Source: Panorpa germanica | Lineage: Eukaryota; Arthropoda; Insecta; Mecoptera; Panorpidae | Assembly: GCA_963678705.1 (NCBI GenBank) | Contig: OY783216.1 | Span: 7,564,001 to 7,628,000, forward strand | DNA length: 64,000 nucleotides | Direction of reading: 5' to 3' | Part shown: one piece after another, positions 26,701 through 41,700 of the stretch | How the letters are laid out: the number at the start of each line of letters is the position of its first letter | Position numbering within the stretch: position 1 is the stretch's first letter | Notes under the pieces: model-generated | Seen by the model: the letters and a program-made list of their open reading frames with translations, nothing else | What the model was told of the DNA's origin: nothing | Database searches by the model: none | Program-made: the position numbers and the translations under genes

Positions 26701-29700
26701 AACCTATATTATTATAAATTATTCAAGCGTTATTGATTTCCATGTTGGAAGTGGGGACCTAACATGTTTAACTTTGAGCTTCTGGTTTCTGTTACAATTA
26801 AGGGACTACACCTTCCTTTAAATATTAAAATACAGCTTCAGTTTTACTATGTATGGTTGTTAAAGTACATTTGAATGTTTTTCATACACAATTTCGTCTT
26901 TAAATTGTGATTAAACAGAAACAAATTTAGGGATAGAGCTAATTTTCTATTCAAGGACTCATAATAAAAAAATAACATAAACATGGGTGATGTAACTCCT
27001 TAAATTACATTTTTAAGAGTTCATAAAAATCTATATTAAATTTATCATATTTTATAAGAATTATCGTTTATTTATAATTTTATTAGAATTTTCGATAATT
27101 TTAACTATCTACAAAAGGAAAACTTTCGTTTTTAGAGATAATGTTTATAATTGCTAAGATTAGATAGTTATTTGTATCTATAACGAACGCTACCATATTC
27201 TGCATATTTACCGCTCCAAATATTATGCATATTATAACTCACGGTATATTGTTTTTTATAGCTATTCGTAAACAAAGTCATGAATATCCAAAAATAGAAC
27301 ACATTTCAAAGTTATTAATAAAAATAAATCATAAAATAAATATTTATTAGATTACAATGTGCGCTATATGATAAAACTGTAATATACATGGCAACTATAA
27401 TATTAAAAACATTAGATTGAAGTTGAATTTCCAATTACGAATAAATCGAATATGATCCAGCATAGTTGGAAATCATATTCAATGACCTACCAATCTATTT
27501 ATTAAGTTCAATAACATTAGACAAAATAAATCGAATTTAAAGCAAATAATTATATTTTTTTCCAACAATTAAGGTGTAGCATTTGTTGTTATCAAGTTGG
27601 TATACAATGATGCATAGATAAGTTCATATAAGATAGGTGTTACCCATCCCATCACGGTCTGGTGTGTCAATCAGTTATTCACAAGGTGTAATACTGATAT
27701 CACCTTATCACGATAAGATATATTGAATTGAATTGCACCAATTATAGAGCTATTGCAAAGTATATACAGACATTGTTAAATTGGTAATTATTCGATATAG
27801 CAACACCTTTTGTTTTGAATGTTATAAAAAAACTACTGCACTTTTGTATGTTTTATGGCGTTTGTTGTATACTAAAAACATGTACAAATCTTACGTAATA
27901 TACATTATACCATTTTTTATTTAGGAAAAAACAATATTAATGGTTAAAGTTAAAATTCAAATTTGAGGTTAGAAATAATATGATAAATATAATATGATAA
28001 TAATATGTTCCATATATAAATGGAAATGGCGTCATATTTCACATTTATTGGTCAAATTTAAGCATAAATACTGTCTATTTTTTAATAAAAAATAGTATAA
28101 TGTATATTACGTAGAGATTTGTACATGTTTTTACTATATTAAAAGCGCCAGAAAATATACGAAAGTGCAATAGTTTTTTTTATAAGATTCAAAACAAAAG
28201 GTGTAGCTATATCGAATAATAACCGTTAAATTAATTCTCTTTAGTTTTTAAAATTTTTAATGAAATATTTCTACAAGCTTTCTCAGATAGAAAATTGTCA
28301 TGCAATGCTAGTTTACCAGTTGCAAGCTTTTCCACAAGCTAATCATTTTCTACTTTTCATATGCATGCTTCTTTGCTAGCTTACTAACAGCTTCTCGTCT
28401 TTCTCCAACTTTTAATTTAAAATATGAAAGATACAATTATTAAAATAATCTTCAAAGTAAATTTATAAAATTAGGACCCCTATAAAATTAGATAATTAAA
28501 AACGGGTTATTGACCTTGAGGTTTCTACAGACAGTTTTATCTATCACTGACTAGGTTTATACTTATATTAATTATATAGAACTTCAAAGTATTAGCTAAT
28601 CGACTATTTGTAACAAAAGTGCGTAGGCGTCAAGTTCGTGTGAAGATCAGGTTTGAATTAATTCGACTTTAATATGTATACACTCGTTTCAATATATATT
28701 ACTTTTTGTGTTAAGATTTACTCAATAATATATTACGTCATTTTTTCAAGATGTATTAATCAAAATATTTTTTCTAGTACCAATTAAAATTCCATTTGAT
28801 TGACCAATGTATATTTTTAAACTTTAAAATATTCGTAATTGCGTTTTTTAAACTGAATATTTTAAGTTTTTGAATGTATTTCAATGGGCAGTGGTACTTC
28901 TGATTTGTACATAATCTTTGGTCCTTCGACCCGGATCTTTAAAATGGACAAATATAGTCACAAGTTAACTAATGGTACACCATTTGCAAACGTGCCTACA
29001 GCAACAAAAGAAAAAATGATTACATTAAACAAAGACGGTTTAATTGTACAACTAGCGACACGAATATATTCGTGTTTGTGTTCGGCATTTCAAAATACGT
29101 CGTTGCTCCAATTAAACTCAATTGAAGTCGTAACCCTATTAAACTAACAGCTCCTTATCATTTACAAAGTGAAGTACATAGTTGCTAAGAATTATAAATG
29201 GTGATAGTTGTTGGCATGGACATAGTTATGAAGCCGACAGGCATCGGAAGGCGCCGGCATAAATCTCATGCCATTTAAATGATCTTAAATATTAAATATA
29301 ATGAAAAGTATTTAGAAATTAAAATTAAATTGATTTAAAATTGATACTGGTCTGTGTGTGTCTTTATTTCATATTAAACAGTTATACTTCTACAACTTTT
29401 ATTAATAAATTAGAATTAATTAATAACTTAAATTCTAAACGTTCTTAATGGTTAAAAACTAATGAATAATGTATTATTGATATGATACGAGTATATTCTG
29501 ACAGACTCTACATAGCCTTTTGTATATAATTGATAACAAATTAAAAATACATTTATTCTGGTGATAATATTTATCAGTATGATTTCGCAATTGTTTCTGT
29601 AAAGACCCAAGTATCTAAAATCAATTACCATTGCTTATAGCAGTCTCGATATATGACTGTCGATGTGTCCAATTAAGAATGCTATGGTTTGGACAAATAT

Positions 29701-32700
29701 GTATCTTTTTATTTAACATTGCAATGTCTTCAACGGAAGACTTAATTAAAGACTTAAAATTTAGCTGGAAAGCAGTTTTAAGTGTAATAATTTCATACTA
29801 GTGCGACATAAACATGCGACATTCGACATTTATATATTTTTATTCATAAGTTGACATTATTTAGATATGAGTGTACTAAATGTGTTGTACTTTTAACGTA
29901 CAGACTAGAGCGACATAAACATGCGACACTAATAAAACCCTTACTTATGCTATTTTGAAAAATTTTAGATAGTATTTTTATGAAACAAAAATGTTTCAAT
30001 CCTAAGTCGGATCATCTAAAGAAATTACGGTTTTGAAAAACCTACTGTCTCCAGTATAATCTCATTGTGCAATAAATAAAAAAAAATTGAAAATGGTGTT
30101 TAAATGGACTAATGAAACAGACCTGAACAATAGACCCTTATCACTTGTTTCTCTTCGTTTCTGCATCCACTATATCTCATGGGTACTTGCAGTCATTTTC
30201 AACGCCTGCTCACAAGTCAAATACTGTAGTGACACAGACTGTGGCCAAACTGAAGGTGTCAACTTTTATTACTTATATTTATATTTGCTTCCACAATTAT
30301 TAATGTTAAAGTATTTAAAAAATAAATGAACATTAGCTAAAACCTCATTCCTACTCACTGTTTTGACATTTAATTTACTGTTTTTATTTAATATTGTAAT
30401 CTAGATTTCAGGTTTTCGTTTAAGCATTCCTTTTGCCATTTGTGTTTTAATTTGTAAGTTAATTTAGTTGGTGCGTATGCATTCGTTAGTAATATAAATT
30501 TTGGCAGTTCAACAAAATTGTATGTGAAATAATTAAAATTGCTGTTTTTAATAACAATTAGTAATAGAAATTGTTTTCTCTTCTACATTTTCCAAAAACT
30601 GACATTAAACTTCTTTTAAAAGTAAATCCTATTGCATTTTGACAGATTGTCACATTTTGGAGGTTATAATATAATATAGTTTTTCTTAATTTAATATTTT
30701 TAATTTAAAACATTGGACCTTGTAAGGTTCTAAAAAAACTAAGGTTCTAAAAAAACTAAGGTTCTAAAAAACTGACTACGCGTATTGCCATATGCTAAAC
30801 AATTTAAATAAAATACAAAATTAAATTAAAGCAGTGAGTGGGAATGATACTTAATAATATCAAAAAGAAATTTTGAATTTCAAATCAAATATCGTTCCTG
30901 ATTTGAAGAGCACAACAAAATCTAAGTTAAATGAACTTTAATGAAAGCTTTAATGTACTCATAATTTCAAGTACAATTCTTGTTCACTTGTGAATGACAA
31001 CATAACACATGAAAAGACAGCTGTCACATTGTAGCCGGCGAAGTAGAACGAGATTACTTCAACCTTAAAGCTGACTCGAACCCCCCAGAACATACGCTGC
31101 TTGATACATGGTCTACATTAGTACTTCGTATTCACTTTTTAAAGTGTGTAACACATGATGTCATATATACTCTCAAATATATCGTGGATCTACAATGTAT
31201 GAGGTAAGATGTTGTGCAAATCGCGTTTGTTCACAGCATCATGTGAAGAATCATGCGGGGTCAAAAGAGAGGGGGAAAGAGGTGACGTAATATCATCTTT
31301 ATTAATAGTTTCGACTCAACTTGAATCTGAGAAAGTTGGAATGATTTTCAATGTTAAACATGTGGTCTATGTTTCGCATAGTTATTTTAAATGTGTTTTA
31401 TAGTAGTTACATTTTGTCTGAACACAAATTGTGATCACGCTTGGGATTGATGCTGAAAGAATGGCTTCCATGTTGTATTTCATTTTCACACACGTTTTTC
31501 CAGCTAAAAACAATAATCATCACAAAAGCTTTCTTACTCCCAAACTTCCAGCTATTAAAATTAAAGTATAATATGTATATTTCTGAAATTTTTGAATGCG
31601 AATGTGAAATGCATTTTAACGTCAGTTATTTGTTGAGTAAGTCAGTGCTGTGGTAATGTTGTGTAGCTGTTGGTAGTCAAATAATCAAGTTTTTATTTTA
31701 TTTAACCCTGTTACGGCAGATATAATATTGAAATTTTATTGTTTTTTGAAATAGCTATAAATAATATTTGATATTTTGATATATAAATACATATAGCAGA
31801 GATTTATGAGCTGTAAGGTTGGCAGCGGTTTTGATGTCACATGCATTTGGAATGAGTACAACGTTGAATCCCTTTAATAATTAAAGAGAGAAAATGACTT
31901 TTTTAATTGTTCATATCTCTTAATATATAAGGAGTTATTAAAAATTATTTTAGGTTCTAGTAACCCACTTTATCAATATATAGTACACTTTTATAGAAAT
32001 TAAGACATAGGACACAAGCCCATTGTTCTGAAATTATTTTCAAATCATTGGTGTCAATCAACAAATAAATTGATTTTTTTTTGTTGAAATATGTGACATA
32101 TTATCGCATTACGTTTTTATTTTAATTTAAAGTGGTATAGTTCTTATTTAATGACCCTTTATAAATAAGAAAATGATAGCCACTACGTTTAAAGAGCACT
32201 GACCCTATTTGAACTAGAAAATTTCATTTTCTTAGTGAGGTTAGTATACTCATACTTCACTTTCAAAATGAATGGATCATATATTTCACCTTCTTATATT
32301 GAATCGTTACATTGGTTACTGTAATATAAAATATAAGTTCGTTCACTTACTGGGAGAGTGACCTATTTACAGAAAAACATTAAAACTGATTGCTTTTAAT
32401 GCGTTTTCTTTGATTGTGATATGAATTATTTATATACAATTTAAAACTAATTGTAAAATCAAATGATTTATATGTTTATGGAAGTAATCATAGTTTAACG
32501 ATATTATATAGAAGTTGATGTAGATATTAAAGCAGCACGGGACGAGGCCAGCTTGCATTTCATTTCGTTACTGAATTTCTGAAAAATGTAAATTTAAAAG
32601 AAACATCTTATAAACTAATAATTAAAGATATTTTATAAATCTATAAATGGTATTATGCAAATAAAACACAAATTAGAAAAAACCTAATAGATTTTTGTTT

Positions 32701-35700
32701 TTATTTTTGGTTTACTTTAGATCAGTGGTAAATACCGTAACCGTCATAACGTATATAAATCAAATTTTCTTTAATGGGCTTGTGTATTCATTTTTTAGGG
32801 GTTGATTTTTCAATTATTGATTGAAATTGATATTAATAAATGCATATTGGCGTTTTTATTTTATTAAATATCTAAATGTTGACGAAGATATAGCAATTAA
32901 TAATTCGAATTGTAGTTTTAGCTCTACAGATGTCGGCCATATTTATGACGTAACATGTCTGTACTATTAAGGATAGGTTAGTTATTTTTTCTAAGGATAA
33001 TAGTTCTGTGTTAAATATGCTAACTCTGTTACGCTGAATACATGAAATTATTTCGATATTGACAAAATACCGTTGCACCATTTTTTTAAATAACACTATT
33101 AAAAGTTAGTGTTTATAAAATAGTAAACTGAAATATAAAACAAGGCCGGCCGTATAGTTTCGTGCTCTCTTAAAAAAATATCTTTGAAACATAAAATAAT
33201 AATTTATTCATTTAATTACGTTGATCGATTCATTTACTCGATAAATTGTATGCGGCGCGATTGTTTCTATTGTTTCCTTACTTATAACTCTAAAAAAAAG
33301 TCATTTTGTTTTTAGCACAGTTTAATTTGTAAATTGAGTTCAATTGTACAGTTTTCATTTATTGTAATTCGATATGCGATATGGCCATTGTTTTTTCTCT
33401 GTGGCAAACATTTGCATGGAACGAACGAATGTTAATTTATTTAATACGAAACAAACTACGATAGTGAAATAATAAAATTAATTTCAATTTTTATGTTAAC
33501 GATAAATTGTGTGGGAATTTGATATTTTATTAAAGAATGAGTCCACAGAAATGAGCTTGTATATTAGCTGTTATCAGAATTAATTTGATTGTATGCTCAT
33601 AATCATAAAACTTATGAAGCAGCTGAGTAGTTCATATGTATGAAACTACAACACCATAAGTACAGCCACCATTATAAGTCAAAAGCAACTTTTAATTTAA
33701 TGTGCAGAAAATTACTTAAAAAAAATAAACTATAGTTCAAATTACGAGAGTTCAGCGGCGACTCATACTTAAAACAAGTTGTGGGGTATAAACTGCCGAT
33801 ATAACTAAAAAGCACTGACGCACTTATTTTTCTATAATGTATATAGAAACAAATAAGGTAAAATTCATTATCGTATTATGATTTATAACGCTCTTATAAC
33901 CTTTTTTAAGTATAAGTCGATACCTCATGTTTTATTTATAAGAAAATTGACACAGTTTTGTTTTTGTTTGTAGCGTATATTTATTACACATTGGCGCAGG
34001 AATCGCCAAACTGTGGCTCACAGATTTTATTATATACCACTTAGAAATGAAATTCAACGAACAATATAATAAGCAGAATGGAAAGTAAAGGCGCGCTACT
34101 GAAATTTGTTATATTTGAAACCTGTTATATCTGCTGTGTTTTCAACGGGAAATTGAATACCCTATATTTAACATAATTTTTTACGTTTCGTATTATTATT
34201 TATACCGAAGTTTAAGATAATTTTATTACATTGTCATTAAATAAATATGGAAGACATTAGAAATCTATTACTAATATATAAATTTAATGCTTTATTACGT
34301 CAGAAAACGTATATTTATGATTAAAAATAACTCTTGTTATGTAGCCTTACATTATATTAACCTAAACAAATTAACAAGTTAACTTATTTATGTTAAAAAA
34401 CCTTAAATATATGTAACTATGTTTCGCAGAATTTGCATCGTTTTTGAATTGTATATAGGTGAAAGATTTTAATCTAAAGTCAGCTGTTAAACGAACAAGT
34501 GTATAAAAATAAGATTGTCAAGTTGCCAAATGAACAATAGCATGTATGACTTTAATTGTTTATACATATCCCAAGATCTGTCAACACAGAATCCCATCTG
34601 TATCTATATCTTAACAAACACTACAACTCATTTTTTTGTAATATAATTTTCTGCAGTGTTCATTTTTCTTTTTTTCAAGTTGGTAATGGTGACTCAGTGA
34701 TTTACTAAGCTTTTCATGGAAGGATATGTTTATAATTTCGTTTTTATAGAAACGCGAGCCAAAAATACAATTTCATGGTGATGACATTGATAAATATTTT
34801 GACTTAGTCATCTTGCTTTTATTTTATCTTACCTCGAAAGTAAATTTACTTATTTTGGGTATTTGATTTTCATTTTTACTTTTAACAGCGCTTCGTGTGT
34901 ATTAAAAGCTGTAGGTGTTATTAGATTTTCTTAAATAAATTTAATACCAGGAAAGAAAATTCTATTATAGTACATTCACAGGAAAGTTATTCGTAGGAAT
35001 ATTCACATGATTTGAAAACTAATCGAAAGTTTATCGATGATTCAGTAATCGAACTCGGAGACTCAATGCCAATATGTTGTTAATGATATTGTGTTTATAA
35101 AGGTACACACCCAAACGTGGAAGGTATCTGTATGTTTAAACATACAAATGTGTTATCGTCGGTGTATACATTTTTTTTCCCACTTCTGATGCGAAAAAAG
35201 GAGTGATTAAGAGCAACAATAAAATTACTTATCTTTCCATATTTTGTTTCACGCTTTCATTAAGCCGTCCAAATTATACATTTTTATTATAATATAATAA
35301 ATGTATACATATTTATGATTATGTAGTCTAAGTCTTAGCGCACACTGAAGATACGACAGTCTTAAAACAATGTTGTTTTATCGTAAAAACATTCATATGC
35401 AATTTCATGTGAACATCTTGAACAAACAGAATTCGAGACAGTCTTATCTTAATTGTGCGCTCACTCTAAAACTAAAAAATAATATTAAAAACCTCATTAT
35501 CATTCTCACTAATTACAAACAAAGTTTTAATTATGTGGGATCTTTAAAAAACATTTTTAAAGTTAAAGTAAGTGCTCTAGCACTTAAGAAGTTTAAATGA
35601 ATGAAGATCTTTGTCAATAAAATATTCACAATCTCTGATTCTACTAACTAACTAACTGCTGTTGCTAGAAGAAGATATTCTTTAAAAGAAGATATAAATT

Positions 35701-38700
35701 AAATGTAAAAAAGCAAAACGTAATTAAAAAACAAGATTTCTTTTTATTTATGAGGCTATTACTAATGTTAGTCTATATTTAGTGTTGGAACCGTATTAAA
35801 TCACTTCTTTATGACGGACATAGCACGCTTAGTACAGGGTGATGGGATTAGAAAATTGTTAAAACATATGTCTTACGACGTAGTTTAAAATGGGGAGACT
35901 GCAATAAAAAAGACACATGGCTGACAAAGTAATAATACAGAATAATAGCGCGGAACTTTGAATAAAATTCAAAGAAAATGGTATCTATATTATACGAGAA
36001 ACAGACAAAGAACAAGTCCAAAAGCTACCGGAGATATAGCTATTTAAAATGTAAATTTCTGTTTTACCAAATAATTTTAATCAACCATATTTTGACGTCA
36101 CTTTTTCGATCAATTACTCGCGTTTGCAACCAGTCAACCAATGTGCGAACGACCTTATTCTTAAATATTCATCAGGCAGCGATATAGTTAATATTCTACA
36201 ATAACACTACATCTGAGTACACCATAGATGACTGGTACTCTTTGAAGCTCTTTAATCACCAGATAAAATTGCATGCATGGTAATCGAGCTTCAGCTGTGA
36301 TAACCCAAGCATACTAATTTAATTTCATAATGAAATAATTGACATACAAAGCTAATACAACTACATTCAAACGCTGCATTCTGTTTAACATACAACATTC
36401 CTATAAAATCAGTTATAATTAATGTGTTTTGACCAAAAAGACCTTGGTTTATGTGTTAACGGGCTAAATAGCGAAACTAGATCAGTATGCCATCATCCGT
36501 TTCCCATCGCCATCATATGGTACCGTGGTACATGGTACATAGTGCTGAGAGTATGATATACCATACAGGACTTCGCTGAATTCAGTTACGTAGTTTGACC
36601 TATTTTTACTTTCGTGATGAATTCCTTTGGGTGTTTTATATTTTTTGGCAGGATGCCATCTCTCCTCCAGGCACAATTCGGCGATTCCCTGAACAGTATT
36701 ATACTCCTATAACATATACACCTCACCGTGTTATTTTATGGTTCTATAAATTCATAAAATCGTTGCCACGTATTATACTTTGATGACGTCATGTATTGTG
36801 AATTTAATGTTTAAATTTACGCCTACTAGGAGTCATTCTTTTAAACAATGTATTAGATTTCTAGAGTAACGGAACGACGCCAACTTCTGATGTGTCATCA
36901 TTTTAGTTCATAATATTAATATTTTAATATTAATTGAAAAATATTTGTTTTGTATGCCCTCAGCGTCGTCGAGGTGGTTGAGTCATTGACTGCAAGACTC
37001 CTCAAGATTATAATGTTCCAAGTGAAAGTTTATTTGTTTGTTTGTTTATATGCGACCGCGATTTGTGTGGTGGCTCGAAAACGGCTCCGCGCATTTCCTT
37101 AAAAATTGCCTATTTCGTAGAGAAAGAAATTCTAAGACTATCGGCGTCCTTGAACTTTTCCCTGAATTTTCTGGAAATCCGTAGTTTTGGAAAAACAAAA
37201 AAAAAAATTTGCTCTATTGCTTTTAATTCGTAAAAGATAGAAAGTTGAAATTAAGATTCTCGGCGACTCAACATCTAAAGAGAAGGAAGGTGTAAACATT
37301 TTCCCTTCACCCTTCCTTCTCTTCAGATGTTAAGTCGCCGAGAATTTCAGTTCATAGAAGATATAATATCCCAACAGGGGTCGCCTAAAACGGCTTATCC
37401 CATGTCAAAGAATTTTACTGTAAGTGATAGTACCCTGGATTTGTTCATTGACCTGTTATTTAATTTTATTGTTTTTTAATTATTTTGAAATTTATTTAAA
37501 ATTTTAATTATTTATTAATAAAGTTTAATGTTTTTACATAAAGATTTGATTGATGGCATATCTATAGTATTAGTCATGTTTAATTAGGTCAGACACCTTA
37601 GATAAATAAATGTAAACAAACAAGGTCACGGCACCGTTGAAGTTTATACGAGTATATAAGGACATTACAATCTTGATTATAAAAAAAATTTGATGACGTC
37701 ACGAAATGTTTCGTAAATAATTTAAAGTAATACAAGAAATTTAAGGTAATATAATTATTTTGTGTAAAAAATTGCAAAAATTTGTGATACGTAGTGTGAC
37801 GACTAAACCAAAATAAGGAGACTACAGGTTAGGTGCTATTATTACATATTTCTATGTTTAAATAATTAAGCAATTATTTTAATTCAATCGTTAATGTCTT
37901 AAATATTCCCATTTGAAGTATATACCGCCTGACAATACCGTATTTGGTCTATGCACAAATGTGTGGCCAACTAGTCACTAAAACTATAACTGAAGAAGAA
38001 AAATCAATTGGTTTTAGGAGTAGTAGGTTAAGAATAGGCTTGTGTACTATATATTGATTAAGTGGGTTACTAGAACCTCAAATGTTCAATTATTTTTTAA
38101 TAACTCCTTATATGTTAAGATATATTAACAATTAAAAAAGTCATTTTGTCTCTTTAATTTTTAAAGGGATTCAACGTTGTACACATTCCAAGTGCATGTG
38201 ACATCACAATTCTTGTGTAAGGTTACCAACCTTACAGCTCATAAATCTCTGTTATATGTATTTATATATCAAAATATCAAATATTATTTACAGCTATTTC
38301 AAGGAACAATCAAATTTCAATATTATGTCTGCCTTAGCTGGGTTAAATAAAATAAAAACTTATTATTCTTTGACTTGACTTGATTATTTGACTACCAACA
38401 GCTACAGAACATTACCACAGCACTGACCTACTCAACAAATAACTGACGTTAAAATGCATTCACGTCGTACAAATATGGCCGACCATTTCTTGCGCTAAAA
38501 CTATAATTCAAACTTTTAATTGTTATATCTCCGTCAACATTTAGATATTTAATAAAATAGAAATACATATTTATTAACATCAATTTCAATCAACAATTGA
38601 AAAAACGACCACTAAAAAATGAGGACACAAGCCGATTTATGTTTTGATAAACATCTTGATAATAAGAAATATTACCACCCAAATTAGTAGCCTACATATA

Positions 38701-41700
38701 TATAAAATGCAAAATTACCTGTAAATGTTACAATGAATTAAAATATTCAGTAAAAAATTAATAATATTTAAAATTCTTTATTTATTTACAAAATAAACGA
38801 TAATAAACAACAGTAGTTGTAAACAAGCATTGCTTTTTAACATACGTAAGTGTATAATATAGTAAACAAAATGACACAATTGTATTAGCACAAAAAATTA
38901 TCAACTGAATATTTAAAACCATGAGTTTGACCTTGCATTAGGTATATAGTAATATTGTTCATATAAGGAGTCAAGTTGTTATTAAAACCGAGTTGATTCG
39001 TTTTAGCCTTTTGCTTACATCACGTCCATATCCCGAGGTTCGTATCGAATAATTTCCATTTTATTTCAAGTAGTAACTCAATTTGACCTTATAGTGACAT
39101 TTGAATACTTCGCATTTGTTGGGAATTACATCATCGATATAACAGAGACTATTAAGGTTGACTTGACTCGACTCTAGCGGTAAACATGATAATTACCATA
39201 TTGATTATTCCTTTACATCTCACAACAGCAGACGAAAGATTAACGAGACACAATAAAGCAAAACGAATTATACGCCCATTAACATTAGTCCATTATCGTT
39301 CGCGTGTCTTCTTAATTAACGGATTCGATTAGTAGATAAGATGGAAAATCTTACATTAGTGTAGCGTGGCTACAGTAAAAGGTAAATCGATAATTTCATG
39401 TTAAAAAATAATTTGTGATTCAATATTGAACTACATTTTTTCCTAACATAGATTTAAGACAAAATCCATACACGAAAGCGATTAAGCGTACACGGTTTTT
39501 GGTTTAGTATTTGTAAAATAGAACAGATCAAAAGCGTCCGAATATTTACTTGTGTCATGTTCGAGATACTGTACTGTAACTTACAATGCTCAATATGAAC
39601 GTATCAAAATAATTATTACCTATAATTAACAATATTTGGCAAGTATTTATATTAATAAAGGAAATATTTAAGGCGTAAAATAGTTTAAACTAAAATAATT
39701 GCTTCTTTCCTTCTTAATCCATAAAATAGCATGTTTTGATAGTATGTCTGAAACCTAACCTAAAAAATACCCAAAATATGAAATACTTTTCAATCAAGAA
39801 TGTGTCACCTGGTTATGCAAATATTTCCAGGAAGTACTTTTAAAATTTGTAGTACTGACTAAGCGAACAATACGTCTATTCATTTGTAATCAATATTTAT
39901 GTATTCCCTTCAATTTAATGCTTAAACACGCAATGCAATGATTTCAATGTTTTTTCGATATTACCAAGGTGACTATTTTATTACATTCATGTCCATTGTA
40001 TTCTAGGGATATTCTTTCGTATTTATTATCAAACGATATTACACAGATATGTTGAATTCAATAAAGTTAATAGAAAAATAATAATACAGTTTTCAAATAT
40101 CCTATCATTGATAACCTCCAAGTTCATTTTACCAATTTTTGTGGTGTCATAATTCTATATATGTCAACTACACTGCTGCCTGATAAGTTTTTGAATATAT
40201 ATCTATATAATCAATATAACTTGATAACAACCAAACTCAGAAAATATAAAGTTGTCAGCTCCAAACATTAATACTTTCGCCCACTTTTGAAAATAATAAG
40301 AAATATAATTTTTTTGCAACTTTGGAAATCTTGTGGGTTTTTCCATCATTTAATATTTACAATTGCTAGAAAACAGCCCCATCAATGTTTTTGAAAATCT
40401 GTATTTTGTAAAGCAAGGGTCTCAGAACTACGCCCCGCAGAGTCTGTTACAAAAACTATGAAATGAAATACAATATGCAGAATATTCTGTTATATCCATT
40501 ATCTCTGCAATAAAGAGAAAAGTATGATTTGTCAAATTCCTCAACGTCGTTGGTTTCAGCAATGACTTGATAATTTGATGACAGTATTCGGTTCATTTTG
40601 GAAACAATAAAGGTGACGAAGGGCTAAGTCTTCAGAATTGAGTGGACCTAAAAGTAATTTCTATATTATATTCATTTCAATCATCATTTCATTTCACGGC
40701 AGATCTTTGCAAAGCCCTTGTCCTTTGTGTAATTTATGTAAATCGAAAGTAAATATTTTTGATAATGATTGACGAGTTTTAGATGTAGAGTTTTAAAATG
40801 TTATATTAGACGATTTATAAAAGTTAACAAGTACAAAGACGACAAATATTAATGATGATAAAGTAAGGTACATGAATGCCTTAAAAGATATACGCAGTGA
40901 TTCTAGTGGGTTTTCTAAAGCGCAAAATTCAAATACATATGTTGTAACGATTTTTTTTACTTCGGTTGCGTGAGGGTGTGAGGCCCCAGGCGATCGCCCC
41001 GTTTGCCACCTCCTACAGCCACCTCTGGTTTCAATACCTCACTAAGGTATTGAAACCTCACATGGATAAATCTTTTCTCAAAGTTTAGGCATATTCGAGT
41101 TTTAGTCAATGTCAGATAGAATTTTATTGAGTCTCTATAACACGTATGTTTTTTCAGTTTTTAAAAAAGTGGTGTTTTTTACCTTTATCTATATACATAT
41201 TTCCGTAACCTTATCTTGTCCACCAATGATTCTATCCATATGACCCATTGAAGTTCTACTCAAGTGGTAAACCTTGGCCAATTGACGATTCTACTAATAA
41301 AATAAATACACTTTGTACAAGTAACACGTCTGACATCATACGAATATCGTTTTTAACCACGTCGCGTCATTAGCGAATACCGGTTTCTCTACTTTACACA
41401 TGGTAAATGTAAATGCAAACATACGACGTATGCCATACGCCATTCCAGCTCGCAGCCAATCACTAATACATTACTCTCCAGACCATATTTCACCCATATG
41501 TTGTTTTTTATGACTTGGTCGATTGGTGGAGTCCAATTACAAAACTTGTTTACCAGTTAGCTGCTCTACTGGCTGCAGTCGTGTGTGCTTTACACCGTTG
41601 ACAACTCTCTGGGGGATTTGATGGATGTTAAACCTCCCAGGGGATAAGATCTACAGGATAATTGAGACATCTTCCTTGAGAGAAATGCCATCAAAAAGAC

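Larger units (their letters stand above)
28223..31604. other. Intron 1 stretch without recognised exon
   Basis: It holds the GCGAC repeat and the 17-bp tandem repeat. The 87-codon frame at 28884 (starting MGSGTSDLYIIFGPS) has no recognisable domain and no flanking splice logic, and is probably chance or a decayed fragment. Confidence 0.4.
33927..38033. other. Intron 1 stretch without recognised exon
   Basis: Contains the possible SINE head and the 90-base hairpin near 37.0-37.35 kb. A slightly GC-richer block at 36480-36740 has overlapping open frames on both strands but no recognisable protein. The rest is AT-rich and unassigned. Confidence 0.4.

Noticed and set aside
28884-29147. 87-codon open frame as a small gene
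   Set aside because: No domain, no splice partner, no composition shift and no promoter sign; length is within chance for the region.
31209-31656. Two adjacent small open frames
   Set aside because: The first has no recognisable feature and the second runs into MITE copy 4.
36964-37040. A functional tRNA gene
   Set aside because: A- and B-box-like words are present but no cloverleaf or acceptor stem can be formed; at best a SINE head.
41027-41057. Helitron 3' terminus
   Set aside because: A perfect hairpin is present but no CTRR end follows at the expected distance and no TC start was found.
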